DNA of 61,812 bases from Anaerofustis sp. (lineage in GTDB: Bacteria; Bacillota; Clostridia; Eubacteriales; Anaerofustaceae): assembly GCF_019420015.1 (NCBI RefSeq), contig NZ_JAHZIA010000017.1, forward strand, positions 1 to 61,812. Direction: 5' to 3'. The notes under the pieces are model-generated. The model made no database searches, was not told where the DNA came from, and saw nothing but the letters and a program-made list of their open reading frames with translations. The translations under genes and the position numbers were made by a program. Below are positions 1-9,350 of this stretch, piece by piece. Every line of letters starts with the position of its first letter. The stretch's first letter is position 1.

Positions 1-48
1 TTCAAAATATTTTATGTCTCTTAGTCCTGTTATTGCGCATTTAGTCAT
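1..48 (-). CDS. 5' end of a gene running off the window
   Basis: On the minus strand a good ribosome-binding site (AAAAGGAG) precedes an ATG at 48, followed by 16 open codons (MTKCAITGLRDIKYFE) to the window edge. The reading frame and the site support a real gene start. The visible peptide is too short to assign a family, so no function is given. Confidence 0.55.
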   Translation of the reverse strand, partial: MTKCAITGLRDIKYFE

Positions 49-247
49 TATATGCTTCTCCTTTTTATATTGAAATTTAAAAAGCATTTATTGTGATCTT
101 CGAAGTGGTAATTATGTGTAAAGCTTTCTTGTAAAATTTCAAAAATTTGAATAACATTCTCTTTAAAAAGATAACTTTATGTCGATACGAAATTTGTAAA
201 ATTATGTATAAAAAAACAAATTAATAAAATTTTTATATCAAAATAAA

Positions 248-273
248 AAAAACCGGTTGTTAACCGGTTTTTA
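248..273. terminator. Rho-independent terminator
   Basis: Inverted repeat AAACCGGTT / AACCGGTTT with a 3-nt loop, flanked by an A run on one side and a T run on the other. It lies immediately downstream of the minus-strand membrane-protein gene and could work in both directions. Confidence 0.8.
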
Positions 274-645
274 TTTTTTTAAGTTCGCTCCGAAGATTCC
301 CCCTATGACAGATATTAAAAGAAGCAAAGGAATACGTATGAGAAATTTGGAAATTATAAAGTTTTGAGAATTTATGAGTATGTTTATCAGAAGCAGTATT
401 CCTATAAAGATGAGCCCGCTGAAAACTCCGTAAAGATATCCTTTTCCTGAAACCTTTTTCCCTGCATGCACACTTGAAATGAACAGACTCAAATTCAGAA
501 GTATGTATAACCCTCCGGATTGTACATTAATCGGGAAATCAAAGAAATACATAAAAAGAGAAAATACAAACACACTGATAATCGCGAAAATACTTCCGAT
601 AATAACGGCGTGAGTTAAACTTGTGATATTGTTATTTTTTGCCAT
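271..645 (-). CDS. TIGR04086/YrzE-type small membrane protein
   Basis: This is a 124-residue protein made almost wholly of four hydrophobic segments, with a Gly-rich last segment (VIGGIFGAN). Size and pattern match the TIGR04086 (DUF3792, YrzE-like) family of small Firmicute membrane proteins, whose function is unknown. An in-frame ATG lies seven codons upstream at 666. I prefer the ATG at 645 because AAAGGA lies upstream of it, although the 12-nt spacing is long. It is monocistronic, divergent from recJ, and closed by the CCGG hairpin terminator. The family call is moderately sure; the role is unknown. Confidence 0.65.
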   Translation of the reverse strand: MAKNNNITSLTHAVIIGSIFAIISVFVFSLFMYFFDFPINVQSGGLYILLNLSLFISSVHAGKKVSGKGYLYGVFSGLIFIGILLLINILINSQNFIISKFLIRIPLLLLISVIGGIFGANLKK

Positions 646-766
646 TGTAAAATAAAATCCTTTCATCAGTTTTATATTAAATATTTATTACTTTCTTTGT
701 TAATTCATTACAATTTTTAAAATTATGTGTTAAAATCAATAATATTATTTTTTTAGGAATATGTAT

Positions 767-3148
767 ATGGAATATAAAATTTTTAAACAAAAAAGCTCGG
801 AAAGTATAAATTATGATTTTATAAACAATTTAACAGAACAATTCGACATATCTTATTTAAGTGCTTTATTGCTTAATATTAAAGGGTTTACTACTCTTGG
901 GGAAGTGGAAAAATATTTGTATCCAAAGTTGGATGATTTATATGATCCTTTCTTATTTAAAGATATGAAAAGGCTTATTGATAGACTAAAGAAAGTAATT
1001 TGCAATAGAGAAAAGGTCGTGATATTTTCTGATTATGACTGTGACGGAGTTACATCCGGTGTTATTTTATATAAAGTTTTAAATTTTATGAACATCGATG
1101 TCTCAATAGTGATTCCAAACCGATTTACAAACGGGTATGGCTTAAATGATGAGAGTATAGATATAATTATCGAAAAGAATCCTTCTTTGGTTATAACGAC
1201 GGATAACGGCATTACTTCGGTGGAAGAGGTTGAAAAATTAAAGGAAAAGGGTATTGATGTTATTATAACGGATCATCATACACCTCCCGCTAAGCTCCCG
1301 GATGCATATTGTATAATAAATCCAAAAGCGGAAAAAGGAGGGTATCCCTTTACTGAACTTTGCGGTGCCGGGGTTGCTTTTAAAATAGCATACGGAATCA
1401 TAAAATATTTTGAGTTGGATTTTAATATTAATGAAATTCTCATTTTTGCCATGATAGGTACCATTGTAGACATTGTGCCGTTAAAAAGTGAAAACAGAAT
1501 AATCGCAGCCTTAGGTTTAGAGCTGTTAAAATATACTGATAATAAAGGCTTGTTATCCTTGATAAAAAAATCTGAGCTTGATATAAATAATATAAACTGC
1601 GGTAATATTGCTTTTCAGATAGGTCCCAGAATAAATGCAGCGGGGAGACTGGATGATGCAATGAAAGCTGTAAGATTGTTTTTAAGCGATAATGATGTTG
1701 AAATTGAAGAATTATCTTCATTGCTTTGTGCTTTTAATGACGAAAGAAAAGATATAGAAGAAAGCATATTCAACGAAAGTGAGCGGTTAATCGAAGAAAA
1801 TGCGTTATTAGAAAACTCTTCTATTTTGTATATTTTAGGAGAGGATTTTAATGAAGGTGTAATGGGGGTTGCCGCGAGTAAAATATCAGAAAAATACAAC
1901 AGACCGGTCGTAATCATGGCTAAGGGAGAAAATAATATTATAAAAGCTTCATGCAGAAGTATAGTAGGGTTTGACATTTTCGAATGTCTTAATGACAGTA
2001 AAGATTTGTTTGAAAAATTTGGAGGACACAGTGCTGCGGCAGGTTTCAGTATAAAGATAGATAATCTGCAAAAGCTTATCAGTAAAACAAACGAGTATGC
2101 ACGTAGCAGGAAAATCGAAAATTTATTTTATAAGCGTGTATATTATGATACTGTTGCAATACCGTCTAATTTAAATATAAAAACTGCTTTGGAGCTTGAA
2201 AAATTTGCTCCTTTCGGAGTCGGTAATTCAAGAAGTGTACTTATATTAAAAAATGTTAAAATTAACAATGCGAGAGCAATAGGTAAAAATAATGCACATC
2301 TTAAAATGAGTGTTCTGTATAATGGCAATTATTATGATGCAATAGGTTTTTCTCTCGGACATTATATTGAAACATATGATTTTTCGAAGACATTTGATAT
2401 TGTTTTTAATATGTCAATAAATTCGTATAAAGGGATGGAAAAGCTTCAGCTTGAAATAAAGGATATAGATTATCATAATTTGAATTTAAAAGAATTTGAC
2501 AAGGCATACTATAATTATTTTATTGAAAATTTAAATTCTAAAGAATATTTTTATCCTGATGGGGAGTCTTTAAAATATTCATTTGAAACCATAATAGACG
2601 AATATAAAGATAATGTTTTAGTAGTATATAATAAAGATACTTTTTTAAGGGCAATAAAGTTTTTAAGATATAAAAACTGTGATTATAGTATTTCCTATAA
2701 TATACTAAGAAAAGAAAAAGGAAAAGTTAATTTGTTGGTTTTGCCAAATGAAAAAATATCGGAAGATGAAGTAATAATACTTGATAGACCTGAGTTTAAC
2801 GATTTTGAAAGAGATGTGTATGACAATGTAAAAATTAAGTATATGAAAACTTCGAGGATAGTAAGCAATGTTAAGATAACAAGAAAGTTTTTTTTGTATC
2901 TTTATAAGAAATTTAAATTGTTGCTGGTAACTGACAATGATATATATTCTTTTATAGAAAACATAAAAAACGAAAGCGACATAGAGCTTAATTATTTTAC
3001 GGTTAGGTTAGCTCTTGACATAATGAAAGAGATGAATATATTGAATTATTCTTTAGAAAATGATAAACTTAGTTTGTCGTTTAAAAAAATAAATTCAAAA
3101 AGCGATATAGAGAAAACAAAAATTATGAAAAAATTAAATTTAAGATAG
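767..3148 (+). CDS. recJ: Single-stranded-DNA-specific 5'-3' exonuclease RecJ
   Basis: RecJ degrades single-stranded DNA 5' to 3' in recombination and repair. The DHH-domain motif DYDCDG lies near residues 89-94, the DHH triad (ITDHHTPP) near 169-171, a GPRINAAGR motif near 287-295, and the DHHA1 motif GGHSAAAGF near 419-427. An OB-fold-like region and an unassigned C-terminal extension follow, giving 793 residues; this is longer than E. coli RecJ and usual for Firmicutes. The ATG at 767 is preferred to the one at 761 because AGGA at 755-758 is correctly spaced only for the second. The gene runs into apt with a 12-nt gap, an arrangement common in Clostridia where recJ and apt precede relA. 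Confidence 0.95.
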   Translation: MEYKIFKQKSSESINYDFINNLTEQFDISYLSALLLNIKGFTTLGEVEKYLYPKLDDLYDPFLFKDMKRLIDRLKKVICNREKVVIFSDYDCDGVTSGVILYKVLNFMNIDVSIVIPNRFTNGYGLNDESIDIIIEKNPSLVITTDNGITSVEEVEKLKEKGIDVIITDHHTPPAKLPDAYCIINPKAEKGGYPFTELCGAGVAFKIAYGIIKYFELDFNINEILIFAMIGTIVDIVPLKSENRIIAALGLELLKYTDNKGLLSLIKKSELDINNINCGNIAFQIGPRINAAGRLDDAMKAVRLFLSDNDVEIEELSSLLCAFNDERKDIEESIFNESERLIEENALLENSSILYILGEDFNEGVMGVAASKISEKYNRPVVIMAKGENNIIKASCRSIVGFDIFECLNDSKDLFEKFGGHSAAAGFSIKIDNLQKLISKTNEYARSRKIENLFYKRVYYDTVAIPSNLNIKTALELEKFAPFGVGNSRSVLILKNVKINNARAIGKNNAHLKMSVLYNGNYYDAIGFSLGHYIETYDFSKTFDIVFNMSINSYKGMEKLQLEIKDIDYHNLNLKEFDKAYYNYFIENLNSKEYFYPDGESLKYSFETIIDEYKDNVLVVYNKDTFLRAIKFLRYKNCDYSISYNILRKEKGKVNLLVLPNEKISEDEVIILDRPEFNDFERDVYDNVKIKYMKTSRIVSNVKITRKFFLYLYKKFKLLLVTDNDIYSFIENIKNESDIELNYFTVRLALDIMKEMNILNYSLENDKLSLSFKKINSKSDIEKTKIMKKLNLR

Positions 3149-3159
3149 GGGATATAACA

Positions 3160-3675
3160 TTGGATTTAAAAAGTAAAATTAGAGTTATAGAAGATTTTCC
3201 GAAAAAGGGTATAAGTTTTAAAGATATTACCACTCTTATTAAGGATAAGGATGCGTTAAAAGAAGCTATAGACAGATTATGTGATTTTATAGATGATGAT
3301 ATTGATATAATCGTAGGACCGGAATCAAGAGGATTTATCTTTGGTACAGCAGTTGCGTATAAACTCGGAGCGGGTTTTGTTCCTGTTAGAAAACCCGGAA
3401 AATTGCCGGGAGAGACAGTGAGCTATACTTATGATTTGGAATATGGAACGGACACTATAGAGATACATAAGGATGCCATCAAAAAGGGTGATAAAGTTGT
3501 TATTGTTGACGATCTTATTGCTACGGGAGGAACATTGGAAGCAAGTGCAAAAGCAATAGAAATGCTCGGAGGAGAAATTGTTTCAATAATTGCTTTGATG
3601 GAGCTTACCGGTCTTAAAGGCAGAGAGAGACTGTATAATTATGACGTACATACATTAATAGAATATGAATTTTAA
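3160..3675 (+). CDS. apt: Adenine phosphoribosyltransferase
   Basis: Apt salvages adenine, converting adenine and PRPP to AMP in the cytoplasm. The protein is 171 residues, the normal length. The PRPP-binding loop VVIVDDLIATGGTL is near residues 112-125, with an upstream PESRGF motif near 54-59 that is typical of Apt. The start is a TTG at 3160, preceded by AGGGGA at good spacing. It sits 11 nt after recJ and 17 nt before the NfeD-like gene, so all three probably form one transcript. relA, which often follows apt, is absent here. Confidence 0.95.
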   Translation: MDLKSKIRVIEDFPKKGISFKDITTLIKDKDALKEAIDRLCDFIDDDIDIIVGPESRGFIFGTAVAYKLGAGFVPVRKPGKLPGETVSYTYDLEYGTDTIEIHKDAIKKGDKVVIVDDLIATGGTLEASAKAIEMLGGEIVSIIALMELTGLKGRERLYNYDVHTLIEYEF

Positions 3676-3692
3676 TATAGGAAGTGAGAGTT

Positions 3693-4289
3693 ATGATGAC
3701 ACCTAAATTATTGCATACTATATATACTGTATGTGTATATATTGCTCTTTTCGGGATTGCAATATTTGCAATTTTAAAAATAACAAGAATCAGGAGTAAT
3801 AAAGGTAAACCGAATTTGGATGAAAACATAGTTCAAAACAACAATCCCAAGATACTTACATTGAGTCAAAACCAGCTTAGTAAATCGTTAACGGTAAGAT
3901 ATTTTTCTATTTTTACAATTTCCGGATTTCTGTTGGTATTTGGATTTATGGGTATACAAACACTGGCGAATCATATAACAATGCGTCCAAGTATTGTTAT
4001 AAGCGTATTACTGGGGCTTACAGGGCTCGTTATTTTTGCTCTTGTGGAATATGCAATTGATTTGATGGTAAAGCATGATGCAATATTTTCTGCGAATACA
4101 GTCGGTTTGGAGGCTTTGGTCTCAAAAGATATTAAAGCAAAAAGAGGCGGAAGCGGTAAAGTAAGATTATCGATTAATGATAAAGTCGTTGAATTTGATG
4201 CGACGACAAATGCAGAAGTTACCTTAAGAAAAGGATCTAAAGTTACTATAACAAACTCGATAAGCGATACGAGTGTTGTAGTTGAATAA
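3693..4289 (+). CDS. NfeD-like membrane protein with OB-fold tail
   Basis: The protein has 198 residues. An N-terminal transmembrane helix (about 5-28) is followed by a polar stretch, then two more hydrophobic helices (about 68-122). A C-terminal beta-rich region of about 60 residues (GGSGKVRLSIN to SVVVE) resembles the OB-fold domain of NfeD-like proteins. Such proteins are usually linked to membrane quality control, but no stomatin or protease partner is nearby, so the role is open. The GTG at 3684 lies inside the ribosome-binding region; the ATG at 3693 is preferred. It ends before a strong shared terminator. Confidence 0.6.
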   Translation: MMTPKLLHTIYTVCVYIALFGIAIFAILKITRIRSNKGKPNLDENIVQNNNPKILTLSQNQLSKSLTVRYFSIFTISGFLLVFGFMGIQTLANHITMRPSIVISVLLGLTGLVIFALVEYAIDLMVKHDAIFSANTVGLEALVSKDIKAKRGGSGKVRLSINDKVVEFDATTNAEVTLRKGSKVTITNSISDTSVVVE

Positions 4290-4330
4290 TTTTATTTTAT
4301 TTCTGATATAACATTTTTACATTGTTTATA

Positions 4331-4363
4331 AAAAAATAGACTCTTTAAAGAGTCTATTTTTTT
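4331..4363. terminator. Bidirectional terminator between convergent genes
   Basis: A 28-nt perfect palindrome (arm AAAATAGACTCTTT, 4333-4360) has A and T runs outside it. It sits between the plus-strand NfeD-like gene and the 3' end of minus-strand ileS, and serves both. Confidence 0.9.
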
Positions 4364-7300
4364 AGTTACGTTTTAATGTAATAACGGCTTCTTGGTCATT
4401 TAATTTAACTTTGTTTCCGTCATTTTGTGAATAAAGTATGTTGTCGCATAAAGTTTCCTTTTTCAAGTATTCTTCAAACTTCTCTATTGAACTTTTAATC
4501 GTATCACTACAATCTATGGTTATATCAATCCTGTCCGTAACTTCATAATCATTATTTTTTCTCATCTGTTGTACTTTTGAAATTACTTCTCTCACATAAC
4601 CTTCCTTGATTAAATCTTCATCAAGGTTTGTATCCAAGATTACGAATAAGTTGTCTTGTTTTTGAACATTGAAACCTTCTTTCGCTTCTGTTCTTATTTC
4701 AACCCATTCTTTCTTAATCATTAATGGACCTTCAGGTGTATCAAGTGTTACCTCATCGTTTTTATCAAGTTCATCAATTACCGCTTTTGCATCACAGCTA
4801 TTTAATGCTGCAACGGCTCTTTTAACGTCTTTGCCTAAAATTTTACCTGCAACCTTAAAGTCTAATTTTAGAATAAAGTTCATGTATTCCTCAAGGTTTT
4901 CAGGGAATGTAACTTCTTTTACGTTAAGTTCTTCTTTGATTAAATCCGTTAAATCTCCGATAACTTCTTTATCAGCTCCGTAAACCAAGATATCTCTTAC
5001 TGGCTGTCTTACTTTTATGTTTGCTTCTTCTCTGGCACTTCGTCCGAGAGATACAAGCGTTCTTACCAAATCCATTTTAAATTCTGTTTTTTCATCAATC
5101 AATGATTCGTTGGCAATAGGATATCTTTCGATATGAACCGATTCTTTTTCTGTAAGTTTTCTGTATATTTCTTCTGAAATAAACGGAGCAAAAGGTGCGA
5201 TTAATTTGCATAATCCAACCAAAACTTCATAGGTAGTGTTGTATACGGCTTTTTTGTCGTTGTCTAGTTCGCTTGCCCAAAATCTTCTTCTGCACCTTCT
5301 TATATACCAGTTTGATAGATCTTCATTGACAAAATCCTGTATTCTTTTAACTGCTTTTGTATGTTCATTAATTTCCATATCATCAGTTACTGCTTTAACA
5401 AGGTTATTGTATTTTGATAAAATCCATAAATCTATTTCATCTCTGTCTTTATATTCAACAAAGAATTCTCTTGGGTCTACATTGTCTGTATTTGCATACA
5501 TAACAAAGAATGTATAAACGTTCTTTAAGGTATTGAAGAATTTAGAAATAACTTCCTTTAATCCTTCTTCGTCAAATTTAGTTGGAGTCCATGCAGGAGA
5601 TACATATAATAAATACCATCTAAGTGCATCGGCACCGTATCTGTCAAACAAATCAAATGGGTCAACTGTGTTTCCTTTTGATTTGCTCATCTTTTGTCCG
5701 TTTGCATCAAGGATTAAGTCATTTACAAGAACGCTTTTATAAGGAGCTTTTTTCATTATAAATGTTGATATTGCAAGAAGAGAATAGAACCATCCTCTTG
5801 TTTGGTCGATTCCTTCGCAAATAAAGTTTGCAGGGAATTGTTCTTCAAATTCCTCTTTGTTTTCAAAAGGATAGTGCTGTTGTGCAAAAGGCATTGAGCC
5901 TGAGTCAAACCAACAGTCTATGACATCTTTTACTCTGGTCATGGTTTTTCCGCACTTATCGCATTTTATATGAATGTCATCAACATAAGGTCTGTGAAGT
6001 TCTATTGTTTCGTCTATATTTTCTATAGCATCTTCGACAAGTTGTTTTCTTGAGCCTACGCTGTGTAGATTTCCGCATTCGCATCTCCAAATGTTAAGAG
6101 GTGTACCCCAGTATCTGCTTCTTGATATCGCCCAGTCTTTTACATTTTCAATCCAGTTACCGAATCTTTTTTCTCCTACGAAATCAGGATACCATTTTAC
6201 CGTATTGTTTGCGGCAACGAGGTCATCTCTTAGTTTAGTCATTTCGATATACCAGCTTGGCTTGCCGTAATAAAGAAGTGGTGTTTTACATCTCCAACAA
6301 TGTGGATAATTATGTTCTATTTTTTGTTTTTTAAATAATAAATCATGTTCTTTAAGATATTTGATTATATCTAAGTCAGCATCTATTACGAATGTACCTT
6401 TCCATGGTGTTTCTAAAAATTTGCCGTCTTCTCCGACAGGATTTAAAACAGGAAGGTTATACTTTCTCGATACATTGTAGTCATCTTCACCGAATGCAGG
6501 CGCTATATGAACAATACCTGTACCGTCTTCGGTAGAAACAAAATCTCCAAGAATAACATAATGAGCTTTTTTGCCGTTTGGTACTTTTACGAAGTCCAAT
6601 AGCTGTTCATATTCTGTATATTCAAGGTCTTTACCTTTCATTTCTTCTATTAGCTCATAATCTTCGCCTATAACTGTATTTAGCAGTGATTTTGCAAGTA
6701 TAAAGGTTTCACCTTTTGCTTTTACTTTTACATAATCTATATCTGCTCCCACACAAAGAGCAACATTTGAAGGTAAAGTCCAAGGTGTTGTTGTCCATAC
6801 TAAAAAGTATTCGTCTTTATCCTTTATTTTGAATGCCACGTATACAGAGTTGGATTTTATATTTTGATATCCCTGTGCAACTTCGTGAGATGCAAGTCCC
6901 GTTCCGCATCTAGGGCAGTAAGGTAAAATTTTATGGCCTTCGTAAATTAAACCTGCGTCAAAAAATTCTTTTAAAATCCACCACACTGATTCTATATAAT
7001 TATTATCAAGAGTAATGTAAGGATTATCCAAATCTACGAAATAACCCATTCTTTTTGTCATTTCTCTCCAAAGGGCTTCATAAGTAAATACACTTTCTTT
7101 ACATTTTTTGTTAAATTCGGCAATACCGTATTTTTCTATGTCGCCCTTACCGTTCATATTCAGTGTTTTTTCAACTTCTATTTCAACAGGAAGCCCGTGT
7201 GTGTCCCAGCCAGCTTTTCTTTTTACTCTATATCCTTGCATGTTTTTAAATTTGCATACACTGTCTTTCAATGTTCTTGCTATTACATGATGGATTCCCG

Positions 7301-7460
7301 GTTTCCCGTTTGCTGTAGGCGGTCCTTCGTAAAATACAAAGTTTTCACATCCTTCTCTTGTTTCAAGGGATCTTTTTAGTATATCGATATCTTCCCAATG
7401 ATTCGATATTTCTTTTTCCATATCTTTGACGCTATTTTTATTTAAATCTTCAAAAACCAT
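4362..7460 (-). CDS. ileS: Isoleucine--tRNA ligase, IleRS2 type
   Basis: This enzyme charges tRNA-Ile and edits mischarged valine. It is a class I synthetase of 1032 residues. The HIGH-equivalent motif reads GIHH (residues 55-58), with the first and third residues exchanged relative to HxGH. The KMSKS motif is intact (KMSKSKGN, about 590). Cysteine pairs (CPRCG, CRCECG, CDKCG) look metal-binding, and CP1 editing and anticodon-binding regions are present. The long, eukaryote-like form is IleRS2. The ATG at 7460 is preferred because GGAG lies six bases before it; the ATG at 7472 lacks a site. The promoter is at 7513-7541. No T-box leader is visible in the 98-nt gap to the next gene. Confidence 0.95.
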   Translation of the reverse strand: MVFEDLNKNSVKDMEKEISNHWEDIDILKRSLETREGCENFVFYEGPPTANGKPGIHHVIARTLKDSVCKFKNMQGYRVKRKAGWDTHGLPVEIEVEKTLNMNGKGDIEKYGIAEFNKKCKESVFTYEALWREMTKRMGYFVDLDNPYITLDNNYIESVWWILKEFFDAGLIYEGHKILPYCPRCGTGLASHEVAQGYQNIKSNSVYVAFKIKDKDEYFLVWTTTPWTLPSNVALCVGADIDYVKVKAKGETFILAKSLLNTVIGEDYELIEEMKGKDLEYTEYEQLLDFVKVPNGKKAHYVILGDFVSTEDGTGIVHIAPAFGEDDYNVSRKYNLPVLNPVGEDGKFLETPWKGTFVIDADLDIIKYLKEHDLLFKKQKIEHNYPHCWRCKTPLLYYGKPSWYIEMTKLRDDLVAANNTVKWYPDFVGEKRFGNWIENVKDWAISRSRYWGTPLNIWRCECGNLHSVGSRKQLVEDAIENIDETIELHRPYVDDIHIKCDKCGKTMTRVKDVIDCWFDSGSMPFAQQHYPFENKEEFEEQFPANFICEGIDQTRGWFYSLLAISTFIMKKAPYKSVLVNDLILDANGQKMSKSKGNTVDPFDLFDRYGADALRWYLLYVSPAWTPTKFDEEGLKEVISKFFNTLKNVYTFFVMYANTDNVDPREFFVEYKDRDEIDLWILSKYNNLVKAVTDDMEINEHTKAVKRIQDFVNEDLSNWYIRRCRRRFWASELDNDKKAVYNTTYEVLVGLCKLIAPFAPFISEEIYRKLTEKESVHIERYPIANESLIDEKTEFKMDLVRTLVSLGRSAREEANIKVRQPVRDILVYGADKEVIGDLTDLIKEELNVKEVTFPENLEEYMNFILKLDFKVAGKILGKDVKRAVAALNSCDAKAVIDELDKNDEVTLDTPEGPLMIKKEWVEIRTEAKEGFNVQKQDNLFVILDTNLDEDLIKEGYVREVISKVQQMRKNNDYEVTDRIDITIDCSDTIKSSIEKFEEYLKKETLCDNILYSQNDGNKVKLNDQEAVITLKRN

Positions 7461-7512
7461 ATTGTACTCCATTTCTTTATTAATGCTGTTTTTCGCTTTT
7501 CCTTAAATTATA

Positions 7513-7541
7513 ATTTTATATATTTACATAACCAGTGTCAA
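7513..7541 (-). promoter_or_regulatory. Sigma-A promoter for ileS
   Basis: On the minus strand a TTGACA (7541-7536) is followed after 17 bases by TAAAAT (7518-7513). This predicts a short leader to the ileS start at 7460. Confidence 0.65.
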
Positions 7542-7558
7542 GGAAAAAACATTAAAAA

Positions 7559-8203
7559 CTAACCTAAAATTATATTTGCGATTTCATCCGGAGAGCTTGC
7601 AATATAAGTAGGTTTGCTTTCTTTGATTTCTTCCAGATCACCGTATCCGTAAAGTACACCTATTGTATCTAAGTTGTTCTCTTTTCCTCCCATAATGTCT
7701 GGATGTTTATCGCCTATCATGATACATTCTGATTTGTTATCTATATTCATTTCGTTTAGGCATATTTTTATAAAGTCACTTTTAGTTCCTCTTGTTTGAT
7801 ACAAATCGTTTGCTTGTATCGTTTCAAAATAATTAAGTATGCCTACGTGTTCCATTTCAATCAAAGCGGATTTTTCGGGTTGGCTGGTTGCCACTGACAT
7901 TTTAATGCCTTTATCTTTTAGTAATTCCAGTGTGCTTATCATATTATCAAATACACGGCATTCATAAACTCCTTTTTCAAAGAAGTATTTGTTGCCTATA
8001 TCCACTGCATCTCTTGCTTGTGTTTCGCTTAATCCGTAGTCGTTTACCAATCTTCTTGTTAGTGGTGGACCTATTAGTGCTTTTATATTTTCGTCACTTT
8101 CAAATATTCCTGCATGATTTAAAGAGGCTTTGAACATTTTTACTGTACCTTCTGATGTGTCTATCAATGTTCCGTCCAAATCAAAAATAACATATTTGTA
8201 CAT
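7559..8203 (-). CDS. HAD-family phosphatase, phosphoglycolate-phosphatase-like
   Basis: The protein has 214 residues. HAD motif I DLDGTLID is near residues 8-15, motif II is the SVATSQPEK region (about 103-111), a conserved lysine lies near 143, and the acidic motif GDKHPD is near 166-171. An alpha-helical cap lies between motifs I and II, as in the phosphoglycolate phosphatase/PpaX branch. The substrate cannot be told from sequence. The ribosome-binding site AGGAGAAGC precedes the ATG. It is upstream of ileS on the same strand, but ileS has its own promoter. Confidence 0.8.
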   Translation of the reverse strand: MYKYVIFDLDGTLIDTSEGTVKMFKASLNHAGIFESDENIKALIGPPLTRRLVNDYGLSETQARDAVDIGNKYFFEKGVYECRVFDNMISTLELLKDKGIKMSVATSQPEKSALIEMEHVGILNYFETIQANDLYQTRGTKSDFIKICLNEMNIDNKSECIMIGDKHPDIMGGKENNLDTIGVLYGYGDLEEIKESKPTYIASSPDEIANIILG

Positions 8204-8413
8204 ATTGCTTCTCCTAAAAATAATTACTGTTAAATTATATAATAAAAAGTTCTAAAAATAAAGTTTTATCACTGCTAAGCAATGTGTTTTGAGAAGATTA
8301 TATGGGTTTTAACAAAAGCAAATTCAAAATTTTATTTTATGTGTAGGATTTGATATGGGTACAAGCAAGATTTATATTTTTTCTTCATATAGTTAGTTTA
8401 TGGGGGTGATTTT

Positions 8414-9115
8414 ATGTTAGGTTTTTTAGGGATTTTGGATTTGCTTCAACAAGTGCTTATATTTTTAGGGTATTTTTCATCCAGTGAATCTTTCCCCAAA
8501 CCACTAAAAAAAGAGGAAGAGATTAAATATTTTAAGTTGTTTAAAGAAGATAATGATAATGCTGCGAAAGAAAAGCTTATTAATCATAATTTAAGGCTTG
8601 TTGCCCATGTGAGTAAAAAGTATTCATCTTCAAATATTTCCAAAGACGATCTTATTTCTATCGGAATTATAGGGCTGATTAAGGGAATTAATTCATTTGA
8701 TTACAATAAAGGAACCAAATTTGCCACGTATGCTGCCAGATGTATTGATAATGAAATACTTATGGCACTAAGAAGCGAAACCAAAACGGCATCGAATGTA
8801 TTTTTGGAAGATTATATAAGTTTTGATGAAGAGGGGAATAATATATCTTTGCTTGATATTCTTGCCACCGATGAAGATGATGTTAACAGTAAAGTCAATC
8901 TAAAAGTCGAAAGTGAGTTTTTATACAAAATAATGGAAGAAGTCCTTACTGACAGGGAGAAAGAAATTATATATTTAAGATACGGACTTAAGGGCAAAAA
9001 GAGTTATACTCAAAGAGAAGTAGCCGAGATATATGGTATATCCAGGTCATATGTTTCCAGAATAGAAAAAAAAGCGGTCGAGAAAATTGCTTTTGCATTT
9101 AAAAAAAAATATTAA
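8414..9115 (+). CDS. sigK: Sporulation sigma factor K, uninterrupted, with pro-sequence
   Basis: Sigma-K directs late mother-cell transcription during sporulation. The 233-residue protein begins with a hydrophobic leader of about 20 residues (MLGFLGILDLLQQVLIFLGY), which resembles the inhibitory pro-sequence that SpoIVFB removes in Bacillus. Region 2 follows (NHNLRLVAHVSKKY, then FATYAARCIDNEI), and region 4 has a helix-turn-helix (REVAEIYGISRSYVSRIEKK). The gene is continuous, with no skin-type element. GGGGGTG lies seven bases before the ATG. A terminator follows. It stands alone between the HAD gene and metN. Confidence 0.92.
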   Translation: MLGFLGILDLLQQVLIFLGYFSSSESFPKPLKKEEEIKYFKLFKEDNDNAAKEKLINHNLRLVAHVSKKYSSSNISKDDLISIGIIGLIKGINSFDYNKGTKFATYAARCIDNEILMALRSETKTASNVFLEDYISFDEEGNNISLLDILATDEDDVNSKVNLKVESEFLYKIMEEVLTDREKEIIYLRYGLKGKKSYTQREVAEIYGISRSYVSRIEKKAVEKIAFAFKKKY

Positions 9116-9138
9116 AACGCTTTAGGGCGTTTTTTTAT
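9114..9138 (+). terminator. Terminator after sigK
   Basis: AAAACGC pairs with GCGTTTT around a 6-nt loop (9114-9133) and is followed by a T-rich tract. The hairpin begins at the sigK stop codon. Confidence 0.8.
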
Positions 9139-9144
9139 TTTATT

Positions 9145-9169
9145 TTGATATAGCTTATTTCTATATCAA
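9145..9169. promoter_or_regulatory. Perfect inverted repeat upstream of metNIQ
   Basis: Two 9-bp arms, TTGATATAG and CTATATCAA, are separated by 7 nt in the 210-nt gap before metN. There is no T run after it, so it is not a terminator. It may be an operator for the methionine transporter. No S-box riboswitch or Met T-box elements were seen in the gap. Confidence 0.35.
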
Positions 9170-9350
9170 GATATAAAAAAATAGAATTAACATATAATGG
9201 GGATATGTGCTATACTATAAAAAATCATCTTTGAATATTATTATAGTTAAAATTAAAATATTGTTATTCAGATTAAAATATATATAAAGTTATGTTATAA
9301 TCAAATTTAAATGTTTATAAAAAAATCAAAGAATAAGGAATGAAGAAATA

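Noticed and set aside
7473..7558. T-box leader for ileS
   Set aside because: The gap to the next gene is under 100 nt, and neither the AGGGTGGNACCGCG box nor an antiterminator is present. A normal sigma-A promoter explains it.
8380..8412. Sigma-E or sigma-K promoter before sigK (CATATAGTTA)
   Set aside because: A -10-like element exists, but I found no -35 at the right spacing for either factor.
9140..9350. S-box (SAM) riboswitch upstream of metNIQ
   Set aside because: None of the conserved S-box core sequences or terminator is present.
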